From the NCBI RefSeq assembly GCF_024763615.1, contig NC_077222.1, positions 4,464,001-4,528,000 on the forward strand: a DNA stretch of 64,000 bases, in the 5' to 3' direction. The position numbers and the translations under genes were made by a program. Source of the DNA: Phlebotomus papatasi. Lineage: Eukaryota; Arthropoda; Insecta; Diptera; Psychodidae. Below are positions 23,283 to 35,780 of the stretch, piece by piece (the stretch's first letter is position 1; every line of letters starts with the position of its first letter). The notes under the pieces are model-generated. The model was not told the origin of the DNA and did no database searches. It saw only the letters and a list, made by a program, of their open reading frames with translations.

Positions 23283-23498
23283 GGGGAAAGTGCGCTACTT
23301 TCGGACGATTCAAGCTTCGGACAATTCATTTTTTTCTCTATGTTCTTTATGGATTTCACCCATAGCTTTTTCTGAAAATTTGAAGCATTGGACTAGTTAT
23401 TAGAATTTAATATTATAATGGGCCAAATTCATTTATAATACATTGAAAAAAGTGATTTGTGCGAAGTATAAATCGCCCGAAGGTAGCGCGCTTTCCCA
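23283..23498. mobile_element. 216 bp TA MITE (GGGGAAAGTGCGCTACTTTCGG)
   Basis: The left end GGGGAAAGTGCGCTACTTTCGG is matched in reverse by CCCGAAGGTAGCGCGCTTTCC at the right, with TA before the left end. A solo left end of the same family lies at about 30758-30800 in eIF3a intron 3. It is non-coding. Confidence 0.8.
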
Positions 23499-24190
23499 TA
23501 TTCCTTAAAAGTGATTGAACAGACTTCTGTTCGCTTGGTAGTATCAACGTAACACTTTGAACACAAGAAAAATATTTATGTAAGGATATGGTAATTTTGT
23601 GATAAAATTCGTAGGTATATTAACAGTGTAATCATTTTCGAACAAAATAATTTTCTTTATATCATTTTAAGCTTTTTGATTGATTGAAAGTTCTCTTGTG
23701 TTTTCTCTCTTGTCTTAAGATTTTTTTTGAGCCATCATTAATTTGTAAATAATATTGTGGCAAAAAAAATGAACTCGAATTACAACAAAAAAAAAACGTA
23801 CAGGATGGTAGATTTTTTAGTATAACATAATGAAGAAATTTTTCTAAATTTATTCGAATTTTTTAAAGACATACTTCTTGAAAAATGTACATGACAAATG
23901 ATCATAAAAATTACGCTTCTAAAGAAAACGTGTAAATTTATTTTAACTTACATTTTTAATTTAAAAAATTAGTATCTCAAAAGAAAATTTGAATCAAAAA
24001 TAAAAATAAGCAACAGACGCAACAGAAAAGTAAATTTTTAAGCAAAAAATGTTTAAGCAATTTCATTAAAAAAAATTGCCTGCGGGTATGCAAATTTTCT
24101 TAATGCATAATGCCATTTCGCGCATTTTTGCGGTCCCGAAAATGTGAATAATCCCGGGACTGAGTGTATTTACTAATGATAAAAATATTC
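23499..24190. other. AT-rich spacer, no gene seen
   Basis: No ORF with coding character, no structured RNA and no clear terminal repeats. Confidence 0.5.
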
Positions 24191-24717
24191 TTAACCCTTT
24201 AAGGACGATTGGAACACCGGTGTCCCATAAAGAAAATAATTTTTCCTGACTACCTAAATAAGTTACTTTTTTCTAATGTTTATACGGTTTTTGCAAAGTA
24301 GAAGGTTGAAGGAATCTAGGATATTTTTTGCAAGTCTCCAGCTATTTGTTATATAGTAATTTTTTAAGCTAAAAAATGACGAATTTTTAAATTCTCATAA
24401 TGAAAATTAATTTTAATTATTTTTTATACTTCCAATTTTTTTTTAAGCAAAACCGTTTTGGAAAAAGAAACTACAATACTCAAATATAATATTTTTCATT
24501 AGAGTGAAAATTATCATTCATTGGTATTGGCAGAAAAATTACTTAAATTTTTAGGTTATTTTTGTCTCTATCGCTCATAGAGGTAAAAAATACACCGAAT
24601 CAGACTCTGCTGGATTTTATAAGGCTATATGTAAGACTTTTTACTGATTTTGTTTATCGGTTTAATTTTTATTGCTGATTTTCGGTCCGCGAAAACTGTC
24701 TCGTTGTTAAAGGGTTC
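24191..24717. mobile_element. TTAA MITE with CCCTTTAA ends
   Basis: TTAACCCTTTAAGGACGA at the left and CGTTGTTAAAGGGTTCAA at the right are imperfect inverted repeats. The interior contains the GAATCTAGGATATTTTTTGCAAG phrase also found in the GGGACT family at 38.2 kb. Likely a piggyBac-type non-autonomous element. Confidence 0.6.
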
Positions 24718-25412
24718 AAAATCATTCCTTAATCTCCAACTTTTGCCTAAACATACGACTTTTTTCGGCCAAAGGATATAGCACTTATGGATTAATTTAA
24801 TAAAATATTCAACTATCGTGTTGAATTTATCAACGATCTAGTAAAAACATAAAATAATACCCCTTTTATATCAAAATTTCACATTTTAATTGATTTTTTC
24901 GGACTCCAATAGAGTCAAGAGGTCTGGAAATAATTAGTTGACTCTATCGAGGTCCCACTGTAATTTATGAAAGAATCAATTTAATGCACCCAAGAATCAT
25001 GAGAAAACCGAGGAAAACTCTTTTTTGTAAGTTAGTTCAAGCATTCTGCGAAACTGGGACGCCTTGCTATCTCTTTTTTTTATAGAATTTTTTATATTTT
25101 CTTATAATTATTCTATAATAAAATTATTCATTTCTTTTCATGAAATTTATTTCTGTTATTTCGGTTATTTCTCATAATTTCAACGACTCCATTCCATTTA
25201 AAAATTGTCATACATCGAAATATCCTTGGGAAATTTCTCCACATTTGTCTTTCGTTAAGTAATTGTCTCCCCACTTTTTCGCACTGACGTGCTGCATTTT
25301 TTCTCGTGGACTTTTCCGCTGAAATTGTGCAAGTAATATTGGCGTAATTGCCCCAAAAAGTGCTCAATTGTGCAGTTAAATGCTGAAGTAATCGTGTAGT
25401 TATCGGAAAATC
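24718..25412. other. Spacer upstream of eIF3a
   Basis: Mostly AT-rich, becoming more GC-rich after about 25,250. It must contain the eIF3a promoter and 5' untranslated region. A TCTTTC pyrimidine initiator-like motif at 25248-25253 resembles starts of translation-machinery genes, but this is weak. A possible pogo-like right end (TCTATCGAGGTCCCACTGTA) lies near 24942-24961. Confidence 0.35.
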
Positions 25413-28400
25413 ATGTCGCGATACCTACAAAAACCGGAAAATGCCCTGAAAAGGGCGAACGGTAAGTCCGGACTTTTGCATTCCAATATGGTGGAAAATT
25501 TCCCCTTCGTGAGGCCCCGATGAAATATTGTTGCCACGTTGTTTGCTATTTTGATTGCTATTTTGGGAGTTGCCCCATGGGCGCCCCCATTTGCCACCCC
25601 CGCAAAATTTTGAAATGATTCGTTAAGAAGTTTTGCAGTTTTAAAGTCCTAATGAAAGCAACAGAAGGGGGGAAATTCTCATAGTATTTGCAAAAATTCG
25701 AGAAATTAACCTAATAAAATAACTCCGCAGAATTCATTGATGTTGGCAAACCGGCTCGGGCTCTGGACACGCTCCAGGAAGTGTTCAGAAACAAGAAGTT
25801 CACGTATACGAGCTCCGAGTCTATTATTGAGCCCATAATGTTCAAGTACTTGGATCTTTGTGTGGAGCTCAAGAAGTCCCACATTGCCAAGGAGGGATTG
25901 TTCCAGTACCGAAATATGTTCCAGCTGGTCAATGTGGGTTCCCTGGAGAATGTTATTCGGGGATATTTGAAGATGGCTGAGGAGCGTACTGAGGCAGCTC
26001 AGCAGCAATCCTCCCAGGCAGTGGTAGACATTGATGATTTGGACAATCTGGCCACTCCGGAGAGCATCCTCATGAGTGCTGTTTGCAGTGAGGATGCTCA
26101 GGACAGGAGTGACAGAACAATTCTTCTGCCATGGGTTAAATTCCTCTGGGAATCCTACTGTCAGTGTCTGGAACTTTTGCGCGTGAATACGCATTGCGAA
26201 ACCCTCTATCATGATATTGCTCGAATGGCCTTCCAATTCTGCCTCAAATACAATCGCAAAATGGAATTTAGGAAGCTCTGCGAGAAGCTCAGGAAGCATC
26301 TTGAGGACATCTGCAAGCCATCTACTCAGACAATTGGGGTTAGCATCTCTAAGCCGGAAACGCAGCAATTGAACCTGGACACAAGGTAAGATTTCTTTTT
26401 TATCCAGTTTTGGGGATCTTTTGGAGCTCCTTGCTCAGGGAAAGCTTAGAATACTTAGCTTAACGGCGTTATCACACTTGCACATTAAAATTTTAATGTG
26501 ATTCACATTAATTGTCGCTTGTGAGCGTCCAAATATGTTATTTGTGTCTTTGAGTCACTTAATATTTGGGGTTTTTACTATTTATTGATAAAGAAGTGGA
26601 TTTGGCCTGCAAAAATAAGTTTAAATTTACCTAAAGCATAAATATTTTTCACATTAAAAAATTAAAGAGAAAATCGCATTAATTTTTCGCATTAATGCTA
26701 TAAATCAATTTATATCAAATTTTGAGGGTCAAGTCTGCCTTTTTATCAACAAATAGATCCAATTTTGAATATAAAATGATTTAAACACATAAATTACACA
26801 TTTGGACTCTCACTAGCGACAATTAATGTGAATCATATTAAAATTTTAATGTGCAAGTGTGATAACACAGTTAAGACGTGTGTTTGAGGGCGAATCCCCG
26901 CGCCCCCATAATAGATAAAATTTATTTCTTTTCAAAAAATCATCTATTAACCTGTAGGAAACTTATCCCAAAATATGAACATTCTAACTAAAGTATTTCT
27001 GGTACATTGACTGAATGGGTTAAGCAGGGTAAATCTAAGTCTACGTAATTTTCTCCAGGCTTCATCAGCTGGATAGTGCTATACAGATGGAACTGTGGCA
27101 GGAGGCTTATAAGGCAATTGAGGACATTCATGGACTCATGAATATGAGCAAGAAAACTCCTCTGGCCAAGACAATGGCCAACTACTACCAGAAACTCGCG
27201 ATGGTGTTCTGGAAAGCGGGCAATCAGCTCTTCCACGCAGCTGCCCTTCTTAAGCTTTTCCAGCTGACGCGCGAGATGAAGAAGAATATCACTCCGGAGG
27301 AACTTCAGCGTATGGCATCGCATGTCTTGGTGGCAATTCTGGCAATTCCTCTGCCCTCGGCTCATCCAGAATTTGATCGATTCATCGAGACGGACAAGAG
27401 TCCACTGGAAAAGGCTCAGAGATTGGCTGTTCTGCTGACACTGCAGCAACCACCAACAAGGGCGAGTCTGCTGAAGGATATGGTGAGACTCAATGTACTG
27501 GGATTGGCTTCTTCGTCTCTCCAGGATCTCTACAAGTGGCTGGAAATTGAATTTGATCCCCTGAATCTCTGCAATCACGTTCAGGCTGTGATTGATCAGA
27601 TCAATGCCGATGAGAACAGTCTGCTGAAGCAGTACTCACAGGCACTGCAGGATGTGACAGTTGTGAGGTTGATCAGGCAGATTTCGCAGGTGTATCAGTC
27701 CATTGAGTTTACGAGATTTCTGGAATTGGCCAAATTTGCCGATGCATTCTACTTGGAGCGCATCCTTGTTGATTGTGTCCGGCACAATGATATGCAGATT
27801 CGCATTGATCACAAGCGCAAATGCGTGCATTTCGGGACGGATCTGAGTGAGAGTCAACGGGAGGATAGGCAGGATGGACCTACTCTGCAATCGATGCCCA
27901 GCGAACAGGTTAGTGTTACTGAAATTCATTGTAGCTTGCACATTCGAAAGGGAATCATGGGGATGGTTTTATTTATTTTTTTATTGTCCCCGTAACCGTT
28001 CGGCGCGATCGATTCTAAAGTTTCACTTTAGGAGAAAAACCGTGGAATTTTTTTGCTATTTTGCCACAAAGTTATCTTCATTTTAACAAGTGGATTTCCT
28101 TGAAAATTTTCGGGGAATTTTCTGCTAACATATTTGTTAGTATGGCTCATATAACCCGTGAAGGAGTTTTTCCATAGTTTTGTGGACGTTGGTTATCGAC
28201 GCTAAGACGGCGATGGACACATGGGAGATGGGTGATGTCTCAAGATGAAAAATAAATACAAGGTGCCTGAAAATTTCCATAGATTATTCCAAGTATAATT
28301 TTCAGTACGTTTTCGGCCCAAAAAGACAAATGCCACGCTTGGAACAGGGTTTTCGCCCTAACGGTATAATTCATGTAAGAAACATATACTCTGAATGATG

Positions 28401-31400
28401 TTATCCCGAGCTTGATTAACCAGGGGCAGTATCCTCCACTTTGTGAGATAAAATTTTACACGAGTTTCTCTCCGTGACCTTTTTGCCTATTTTTCCTACC
28501 TGCCTGCTCTCCGTGTCCACGAATATCGGCGAGAATCAGGCGATATGTTCTTGTGGAAATCGCTTTTTGACTTTCCGCGCGCTGTTTTTAATCGCAAAAA
28601 AACCGTTAAATAACATTGTTATAAGCTTTGATTTATTCATCGCGACTCTTTTTAAAACTTAAATTACTGCAACGGCATTTCATGCTAAATTTCCCTTTTT
28701 AATATTTTACTACAGTAAAAAACTTAAAAAAAAACCCTTTGCATTTGTACCAATTCAATTATAAATATGTATTTATGTAAGTCGGTTGTGAAGTCAGCGG
28801 CAGCCGCAGATGATAAAAGAGAAATAAATTATTATTATTATTATTATTTGGAAAATGATTGGTATCAAAGTCAAAAAAATAGAAAAATAATAAGAGATAA
28901 TAATGAAAAAAGTTCGAAATTCGAAATTAATAGTTTGTTAAGAAAAAAAACTTCATTGAAATTTAGAATAAATACAGTGATGGCCAAAATAATAGGACCA
29001 CCTCTAATAAGCCAACTTTTTTAACTCTTGTAATTTTTTATTCCAATGCGTTGAAATAATTTTGATGTAGAAATGTTCAAATGATATGCATACGTCGAAT
29101 AAGTGTTGTTTTAGCCATTAAAGATCTCTATTTTGACATTCTATCATGTTCGTTCTTCCAAGTAACCCTGTTGTTCAAAATCTATTTCTAACTCAGTCAG
29201 GACTTATCTGAGGACCTTTTCAACCAAAATTTTCCTATAGAATACCTTACGATGACGTGCCAGACTGATTTCGACACTGAACCATTTGAAAATTCTGAAT
29301 TGTTGTTTTTTTCTTAATACTATTGACCCGTCGAACAGGTGGCAGCCAAAATTCCGAGTCTTATGTTTATATGTAAACACTAAATTGTGTTATGGATTAT
29401 TGATTTTCGTAATTTAATGTAGTCAGCTATGATATTCACGATCATTCCATATGCTTTCGTAGCCTCAAAAATCTAATAGAGCCTCTAATGAGAAAGTTCT
29501 ATATGTGCTCCAATTTCTCATAGTTTTCTTTATCCAAACTTGCACAATTAATTGTCAAGACACTAAATAATTATTGACATTACACTAAAATTTTATTATT
29601 TTTTAGATGCTTGAAATAAATTTGAGTTTATTACAATGGTCTTATTTTATTGTCCGAATACATTATCACTATTCACGTACTATATGTCAAAATAGAGATC
29701 TCTAATTTCCAAAACAACACTTGTTCGACGTATGGATATCATTTGAACATTTCTACATCAAAATTATTTCAACGTATTGGAAAAGAAAATTACAAGAGTT
29801 AAAAAAGTTGGCTTATCAGAGGTAGTCTTATTATTTTGGCCACCACTGTATACGGAAATTGTATTTATTAAATTAGATAATAATTTAAAAACCATTTCAA
29901 AACTTAAAAAAAACGCGATATTTTAATTTATTTGCTTATTTTCTATGTATGAACCGTTGAAATACTTGTATTATCACCAGACTTCGAACCGGCCATACGT
30001 ACGCAACACACTCTTACTTAATGATCCAAACTGATCCCCCCACCTGTCCCATCTGTAACGTTCCACTCACAGTACAACATATCCTTATCACCTGTCCCGA
30101 ATACTCCCAACTCAGAAATAGCATAGGTATCACCGACATTGATTTGAAACAGTTGCTCGGAAACAATATAGTCAATCTCGCTAAAGTTGCTCTTTTCATA
30201 AGAGCTACGAATTTAACGATTTAATTTAAAATCGCATTGGTAAGCAACGTTAGCCTTTTTGCAGTGTTTCATTAATTTAAATTTTTTCTCTTTTAATTTT
30301 CTTTTTTTTTTAATTTAATTATCACGTACAAATTGTTATTCTTATTTAGACATTTATGTTACTTTTTCTATACAGGTATAGCTAGAATTCTTACTGAATT
30401 GTAGTCTTCAATTGTACCTGATTTTTATATGCATATGGCAATTTGCCGCTGCATAAATAAATAATAATAATAATATTTTCTATGTAAATTAATCAAATTC
30501 TCACCGGGAATACCACTCGAGAATTCTCTCCAGTTTGAGAAAATTTCCAATCGAAAATTTCGTTGATACCAAATAGGCGAGTTCCACATGGAGAGTTGAC
30601 TTTTCCCACGAAATCAAACTTTCACATCTGGAGGATACGGCCCCAGAACAGAGTTTTTGTCCTAACGGTATAATTCATGTGAGAAACACATACTCTGAAT
30701 GACGTTGTCCAGAGCTTGATTAACCAGGAAGTTTTTGTGAATATGCAAGGTCAAAGGTAGGGGAAAGCGCGCTACTTTCGGACAATTTTTTTTCTATGTT
30801 CTTTATACGGCCTTCAGTTCTAAGGCTTAGCCATAAGGTTTAATATCTTTAATTTCTTATGAGTCGAAAATTTTTGGAAAATATTGACTTAGAAGTGGAT
30901 TAAGGGGAATTAATCTATTTGAATCTGAGGAACTAATTAATGAGAACTAATGGCTACTCTAGACCATTGTCTATACGCGGAACCTTTACAAAATTCTTCA
31001 AACATTCATGGAAGAGCCTAGCGGGAAATTTAGCGTGAAACGTGTCTTCGGAAGCCTAGCAATTGCAATCAGTTGTAGAGTTTTTTTCAGGTTGTGTTCG
31101 ATTTTCGTTTTCTTGCCCATAAGACCCATATTTTCGGTCCCAGTCCGGAAGCACACAAGTTAGCTCATGATGCAGAATCTCATTTATTTTTAAGCTGATT
31201 TAGGCTCATTACACGTTATAATTAAAAAAAAAATCTTTAGGTAAGGTCTCAACTTGTGAACATGTCAATTGTTCTCCATCGAGCAATTGCAACAATCAAT
31301 CCCAATAAGAGAAAGTCCGAGTTGGAGAAGCTGAGGAGTCAGATGGTGGAGAACTATCACAAGAACAAAGTGGCTGAGCATCAGAGTATTCTGAAGCGGC

Positions 31401-33028
31401 AGAAGATCATTGAGGATCGCAAGGAAATCATTGAGCGTCAGACAATTGAGCGGGAAGAGGAGCAGTTGAGACGTCAGGAAGAGCTGAATAGGCAACAGAA
31501 GATTGCGGAAATTAAGAGGATGGAAGCTGAGCAGGAGGAACGGGAACGCAAACGGCATGCCAATGAGATTCAGCAGATAAAGGAGCGTAGTCTCAAGGAG
31601 AAGATGCAGCAGCTGTCGCAAACGGCAACGGGGCAGAAGGTGATGAAGAAGTTGGATGAGGAGGAGATTAAGAAGATGGATCCGGAACAGATAGCAGCCA
31701 AGGAGGCTGAAGAGCTCATTAAGGAGCGCAAGGAGATTCAGGCTAAGTTGAAGAGTCAGGAGAAACGTGTGGATTACTTTGAGAGGGCTAAGCGTTTGGA
31801 GGAGATTCCGCGGATTAAGAAGTATCTGGGTGAGAAGCAGGTGCAGGATAAGGAATTCTGGGAGAAGCAGGAAGCTACGAGGATTGAACAGGCAATTGCT
31901 GAGCGTAAGATGGCTGTGGCACAGCAGGAACGTCTTAGGCGGATGATTGAGGACAAGGAGGCATTTATGGAGACTCTGAGGGAACAGAGAAATTCGCAGT
32001 TTGATGTGAAGGTGAAGGAGTTCAATGAGCGCCTGGCGGAGGAGAGGAAGGAACGTCTGGCACAGAGGATTGTGCAGAGGCGGGAGGAACGGCGGCAGAA
32101 TTGGCTGAGGGAGAAGGAGGAAGAGAAGAGGCGTCGTGAGGAGGAGATTAGGAAGGCAAAGGAGGAAGAGGAGCGCCTGGAGAGGGAGCGTAAGGCAAAG
32201 GAGGCAGCAGCTGAAGAGGAGAAACGGCGATTGCAGTGGGAGAAGCAGAGGGCTAAGGAACTCGAGGTTGAACGTAAGATTCAGGCTGAGAAGGAGGCCA
32301 TAGCCAAGAGTGTGCAGCAGGAGGGAGTATCGTGGCGTGGAGGAGGAGGAGGAGGAGGAGGAGATCGTGGGGATCGCAGTGAGCGAATGGAAAGGGATCG
32401 GCCGGAACGTGGAGAGCGTCCTGAACGTGGTGAGAGGGAACGTCCTGAGCGTCCGGTTGAGAGTGATTGGCGCAGCCCGAGGGATAGATTTGATGGGCCA
32501 CAGGGAACAGGAGCTGGGAGAGATCAGTGGCGCCAGAAACCTTCCGGAGGGAAGGATTCTTCCGGAGATGGTGAACGCTGGCGCCGTGGAGGCGATGGCG
32601 ATGGCGAGAGACGCAGGGACGATAGACCCTTCACCCGTCGAGATGGAGGAGGAGGGGACAGGGATCGCAGGGATAGGGATCGTGATCGTGATCGTGATCG
32701 GGATGATAAGTATCCACCACGACGGGAAATCCCGCGGGATCGCGATGATCGCCGAGATGAGAGATCCCAGTGGCGTCGTGATGATCGAGGAGATCGTGGT
32801 GAGATGCGTCGCAATCAGGCCGGAAGGGGAGGAGGAGATCGTGATCGTGATCGTGATCGTCAGCCGCCCAAGGATGGTGGCAGTAGTGGGAATTATTGGC
32901 GCAGCGAAAGACCTCGCCAGGAGCGAGATAATGACGATAGACGCGATCGGCCGCCGCCACCGCGACGTGAACGAGAAGATCGTCCGCCCAGGGATGAGAC
33001 CGAATGGTCAGAGGTAAAGAGACGCTAA
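25413..33028 (+). CDS. eIF3a: Eukaryotic translation initiation factor 3 subunit A
   Basis: The large scaffold subunit of eIF3, which binds the 40S ribosome and recruits mRNA. Exons are 25413-25461, 25731-26385, 27059-27908 and 31241-33028, all GT-AG, giving 1113 residues (the fly orthologue is of similar size). It starts MSRYLQKPENALKRANEF, the conserved N-terminus. A helical repeat region and PCI domain fill about residues 1-500 (DVTVVRLIRQISQVYQSIEF and KRKCVHFG near the end). Then come QLVNMS, a long charged spectrin-like coiled coil (about 540-870, with KSQEKRVDYFERAKRLEEIP), and an Arg/Asp/Gly tail with DRDRDRDRDRD. Exon 4 opens GTAAGG directly after the acceptor AG, coding Val-Arg. Introns 2 and 3 are full of transposons, yet the frame is intact throughout, so the gene is functional by sequence. 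Confidence 0.97.
26464..26870. mobile_element. TTAA MITE, copy B, in eIF3a intron 2
   Basis: 407 bp with ends CGGCGTTATCACACTTGCAC and GTGCAAGTGTGATAACACAG, flanked by TTAA at 26460-26463 and 26871-26874. It is the inverse-orientation copy of 8682-9097. It makes up most of the 673 bp intron. Confidence 0.88.
28975..29848. mobile_element. 874 bp mariner-type foldback nested in copy 2
   Basis: CAGTGATGGCCAAAATAATA at the left and its inverse ending GGCCACCACTG at the right, with inverted arms of about 165 bp. TA flanks it at 28973-28974 and 29849-29850. Comparison with the uninterrupted sequence at about 14435-14450 confirms insertion at a TA. Confidence 0.88.
29950..30474 (+). mobile_element. 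5'-truncated LINE (I/Jockey type) with 12 bp target duplication
   Basis: The plus strand encodes the C-terminal zinc-knuckle region of a non-LTR element: CPICNVPLTVQHILITCPEY (CxxC..H..C) followed by a stop at 30222-30224. The 3' end is a run of ATAA/TAA repeats. ATTTTCTATGTA is duplicated exactly at 29938-29949 and 30475-30486. The related empty site near 14506 has one copy. TAA-repeat tails are typical of I-clade elements. Confidence 0.85.
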
Positions 33029-33408
33029 AGCAGAGAGAGCTCTTCCTAAAAATTTACATTATAGATTAATCCCTCTCGGCTGAGGAAAACCTCGCCAGTA
33101 ATCAATTTTATTACTTGGAATTATGTATTTTCAGCTACTTTTCAGAATTGCAAAATAAAATTCAGTAAATTTGACAGGGGGGTAACCATTTTTTCAATAT
33201 GGAGTTTCATGAAAGACAGTGAAGGTACTACTGACCGTGTGAACAGACGGAATTCCCACGAGCATGAGCAATTGGTAAATTTGCTATACTAGCGCCCTCT
33301 GCAAAAGTGCAAGAAACTGCCCGAACGCGTTCAAATATTTTGAATTTCAAATGGTGATTTTCCGTTGGAAAGTGAAATGTTCAATTTTGTGAAATGGTTT
33401 TGCATATC
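33029..33408. other. eIF3a 3' flank
   Basis: Follows the eIF3a stop. A poly(A) signal AATAAA lies near 33153 (GCAAAATAAAATTC). No other gene is seen before the TIR element starting at 33409. Confidence 0.5.
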
Positions 33409-33988
33409 GTCGGTTGCCTCAGCAACTGTGCTAACTGCATTTTGACAACTTTTCAGGAGACCATTTTTTTTACTTTAATCACATTTTAATAAAAATCAAA
33501 CCCCGAATGAGTTATTTTATATTACAAATATCGAAAGAACAAGTAATCTGTCTATTAATGCAAAGAAATTGGAAAAAAGTAGATTTTGCACACTAAAAAT
33601 TAAGCATTTCCTAAAAGAATACACAATATGCAATTGTGCTAACTAACATCGTTGTTCAAAAGTCTATCTGCAATGTATGGAATTTTTGCAGATAGCACAA
33701 TTGTTTATCACAGTCAAAACCTAACAAGGAAAGAATTTTCTTTGTTTTTTATTCTATTGACTCCGTGTAGAGCAACATTTTATTGTCATTTAAAATTTAC
33801 TAAAAAATTTATCTTCCGAGTGTATTTTCTTTTTATCAACACTATTTTGCTCTCATGGATCTCTGCAAAGTCTACAAACGGTTCCTCCTAAAAGTATTAC
33901 GTTAATCTGAAAGTGAAATATTTGGGAAATAAACGATCTCTGATATATAAAGAAGAAAGGGGATACTTCTACAAAGCCTAATGCCCTA

Positions 33989-34640
33989 GACACACTTACG
34001 ACTAAAGTCCAGATACGACTAAGCTAGTTCATAGCCAAGTCAGTTCCTGACACACTACAAATGAAGCTTAGTATTTACTGGTATCCACAAAACATAACTT
34101 TCCTGGGTTTTTATGCAGATATTTCTACTGAAATGCACTAATACTCCTCTGAAAATGAAACTATTTGTAACATCATGTCTCAGTACACGTCCAATAATTA
34201 TTGTTAATTACAATTATTTATGAGGTGGAAGCTAACTCGCGACTTAAGCCAATTTAGGCGATTCTAGCGAATAATTCTTGTTGTTATACGTGAATTGTGA
34301 AGTAAATTTAAAAGTAGTGTCATTTTCAAAGGATTACTAGTGCATTTCAGTAGCCGTACTCACTATGGTGTTGTTATCTCGTAATCTCCGTAATCTTGTT
34401 ACAATTTTCCATTCATAAAATGTATTTTATGAATGGAAAATTGTAACAAGATTACAGATTACGGAGATTACGAGATAACAACGCCATAGTGAGTACGGCT
34501 AGTAGAAATATGTGCATAAAACCCACGAAAGTTATGTTTTGTGAGTGCCAGTAAACTTTAAGCCTCGTTTGTAGTGTGTCAGGAACTGACTTGGCTATGA
34601 ACGCGCTTAGTAATCTCTGGACTTTAGTCGTAAGTGTGTC
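33989..34640. mobile_element. Foldback element with a near-perfect inner palindrome
   Basis: Ends GACACACTTACGACTAAAGT (after TA) and ACTTTAGTCGTAAGTGTGTC are inverted. A second pair, AAGTCAGTTCCTGACACAC and its inverse, lies at about 34035 and 34575. At the centre (34358-34490) two ~64 bp arms containing ACTCACTATGG and ATTTTCCATTCATAAAAT face each other with almost no loop. Non-coding. Confidence 0.8.
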
Positions 34641-34890
34641 CATGACATAAGGATCACATGAGAATAAGCATGGAAAAAGGAAATTCGCACCAGATATGTG
34701 ACAAGAATTTATAAAATTGTTCTGGCCATATTGAAAAAAATATAAATTAAAGCAATTAAAAGTTCTAAATGATTATTAAAAGAATACTTGATTATGAGAT
34801 ATCAATTTTATTTCTGACTTTTTGTTTAGCTTTTCATCCATTTTCAATTTCTGCACAGTCTCATCTTCTTTTTCCTTTTGAAAATTCATA

Positions 34891-35187
34891 CACACAGAAA
34901 AATGGAAAATTCTTAAACAGAAACACCCAGAAATTTAATTTCAAATCCCATTCACTGAATGCCAATGCCCTAATTCTAAATCCTTGATCATTTAGTTTTA
35001 GTTGCAAATCTGTAGACATTTTTCATTTTTCAGCTAATGCTAAAAATAAGTTCCCGGTCTTTTAGAGCTAGGGATTCTAGCCCATTTCTCTCACTCAGAG
35101 CTTCTAAACTTAAACGTCTCGCGGATTCACGTCCAATTTAAGTTCCCAGGATTATTCTTAAATTTAGAGTCAAAATTTTTCTGTGTG
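34891..35187. mobile_element. MITE of the CAC..GAGAAAAA family
   Basis: CACACAGAAAAATGG at the left and TTTTTCTGTGTG at the right, flanked by TA. It shares terminal style with 43810, 44132 and 54065. Non-coding. Confidence 0.72.
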
Positions 35188-35400
35188 TATGAAAATTTTA
35201 TTTTCCTTCTCCGTTAGCTGTTATTATATTACATTCCAGCTTTCCAGTACTTTATGCGTCGATTTTGGACCCATGATTCTGGACGAGATCTCTTTTTTAC
35301 ACGCTATGTCAAGATTTTCTAAAATAAAAATACTGAAAAAGATCAGAAACAACAGAATGTGATTAGAAATTTAAAAAAAACACCTGTTTTATTGAAAATT

Positions 35401-35780
35401 TAATAATAAAAAATCATAGTCATATTCTTACCTTCGGTTAATAAAACATCTGCTGTGAAAATTTCTGCTCCAGGGTGACTATTCAGAGAATTTTGTGATC
35501 TATCGTTTGAAATATGTGGCTCATTTTTGACTTCAGGCTGGTCAGATGAACCCTGTTCACTTGTGAACATCTCTTGCGAATTATCGACTACATGAATGAG
35601 AGTATGAGGAGATGAATCTGGTTCATCCTGATTATTATTATTATTAATCGTATCGGGATATGTTTATTACAATTCAGCCAGGTTATCGTATACCCCGTGT
35701 TGGAAGAATCTGCCGATCGATACTTCTTCCATTCTTTTGGACGTGGATCAGCTGCTTTATGATTTTTCTTCCTGCGTAAC
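35401..35780 (-). pseudogene. Damaged ORF inside the TIR element
   Basis: The minus strand opens MLRRKKNHKAADPRPKEWKK at 35780 and runs about 35 credible residues. The frame then changes: from about 35670 another frame reads NNNNQDEPDSSPHTLIHVV, and onward to FTADVLLTE before a GTAAGA donor-like sequence near 35430. The second part is polar and acidic like a transcription factor or transposase linker. I recognise no domain. It could be a transposase gene relic or a two-exon gene whose splice I could not place. Confidence 0.4.

Larger units (their letters stand above)
28343..30728. mobile_element. Composite TIR element, copy 2, flanked by an 82 bp direct repeat
   Basis: In eIF3a intron 3, an element with ends AGGGGCAGTATCCTCC (about 28422) and GGAGGATACGGCCCC (to about 30646) matches the outer parts of 11836-14682 but lacks its middle. 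It is bracketed by 82 bp direct repeats at 28343-28424 and 30647-30728 (each contains CCTAACGGTATAATTCATGT and GAGCTTGATTAACCAGG; about 10 differences). Inside are a mariner-type foldback (28975-29848), a LINE (29950-30474) and perhaps another LINE tail with TTA repeats near 28776-28848. Confidence 0.75.

Noticed and set aside
26875..26925. GGGCGAATCCCCGCGCCC as a tRNA T-arm
   Set aside because: No matching D or anticodon arms around it, and it directly adjoins a MITE end inside an eIF3a intron.
32310..33017. 235-codon ORF overlapping the eIF3a tail
   Set aside because: Frame-shifted reading of the Arg/Asp repeats; the eIF3a frame is conserved and this one is not.
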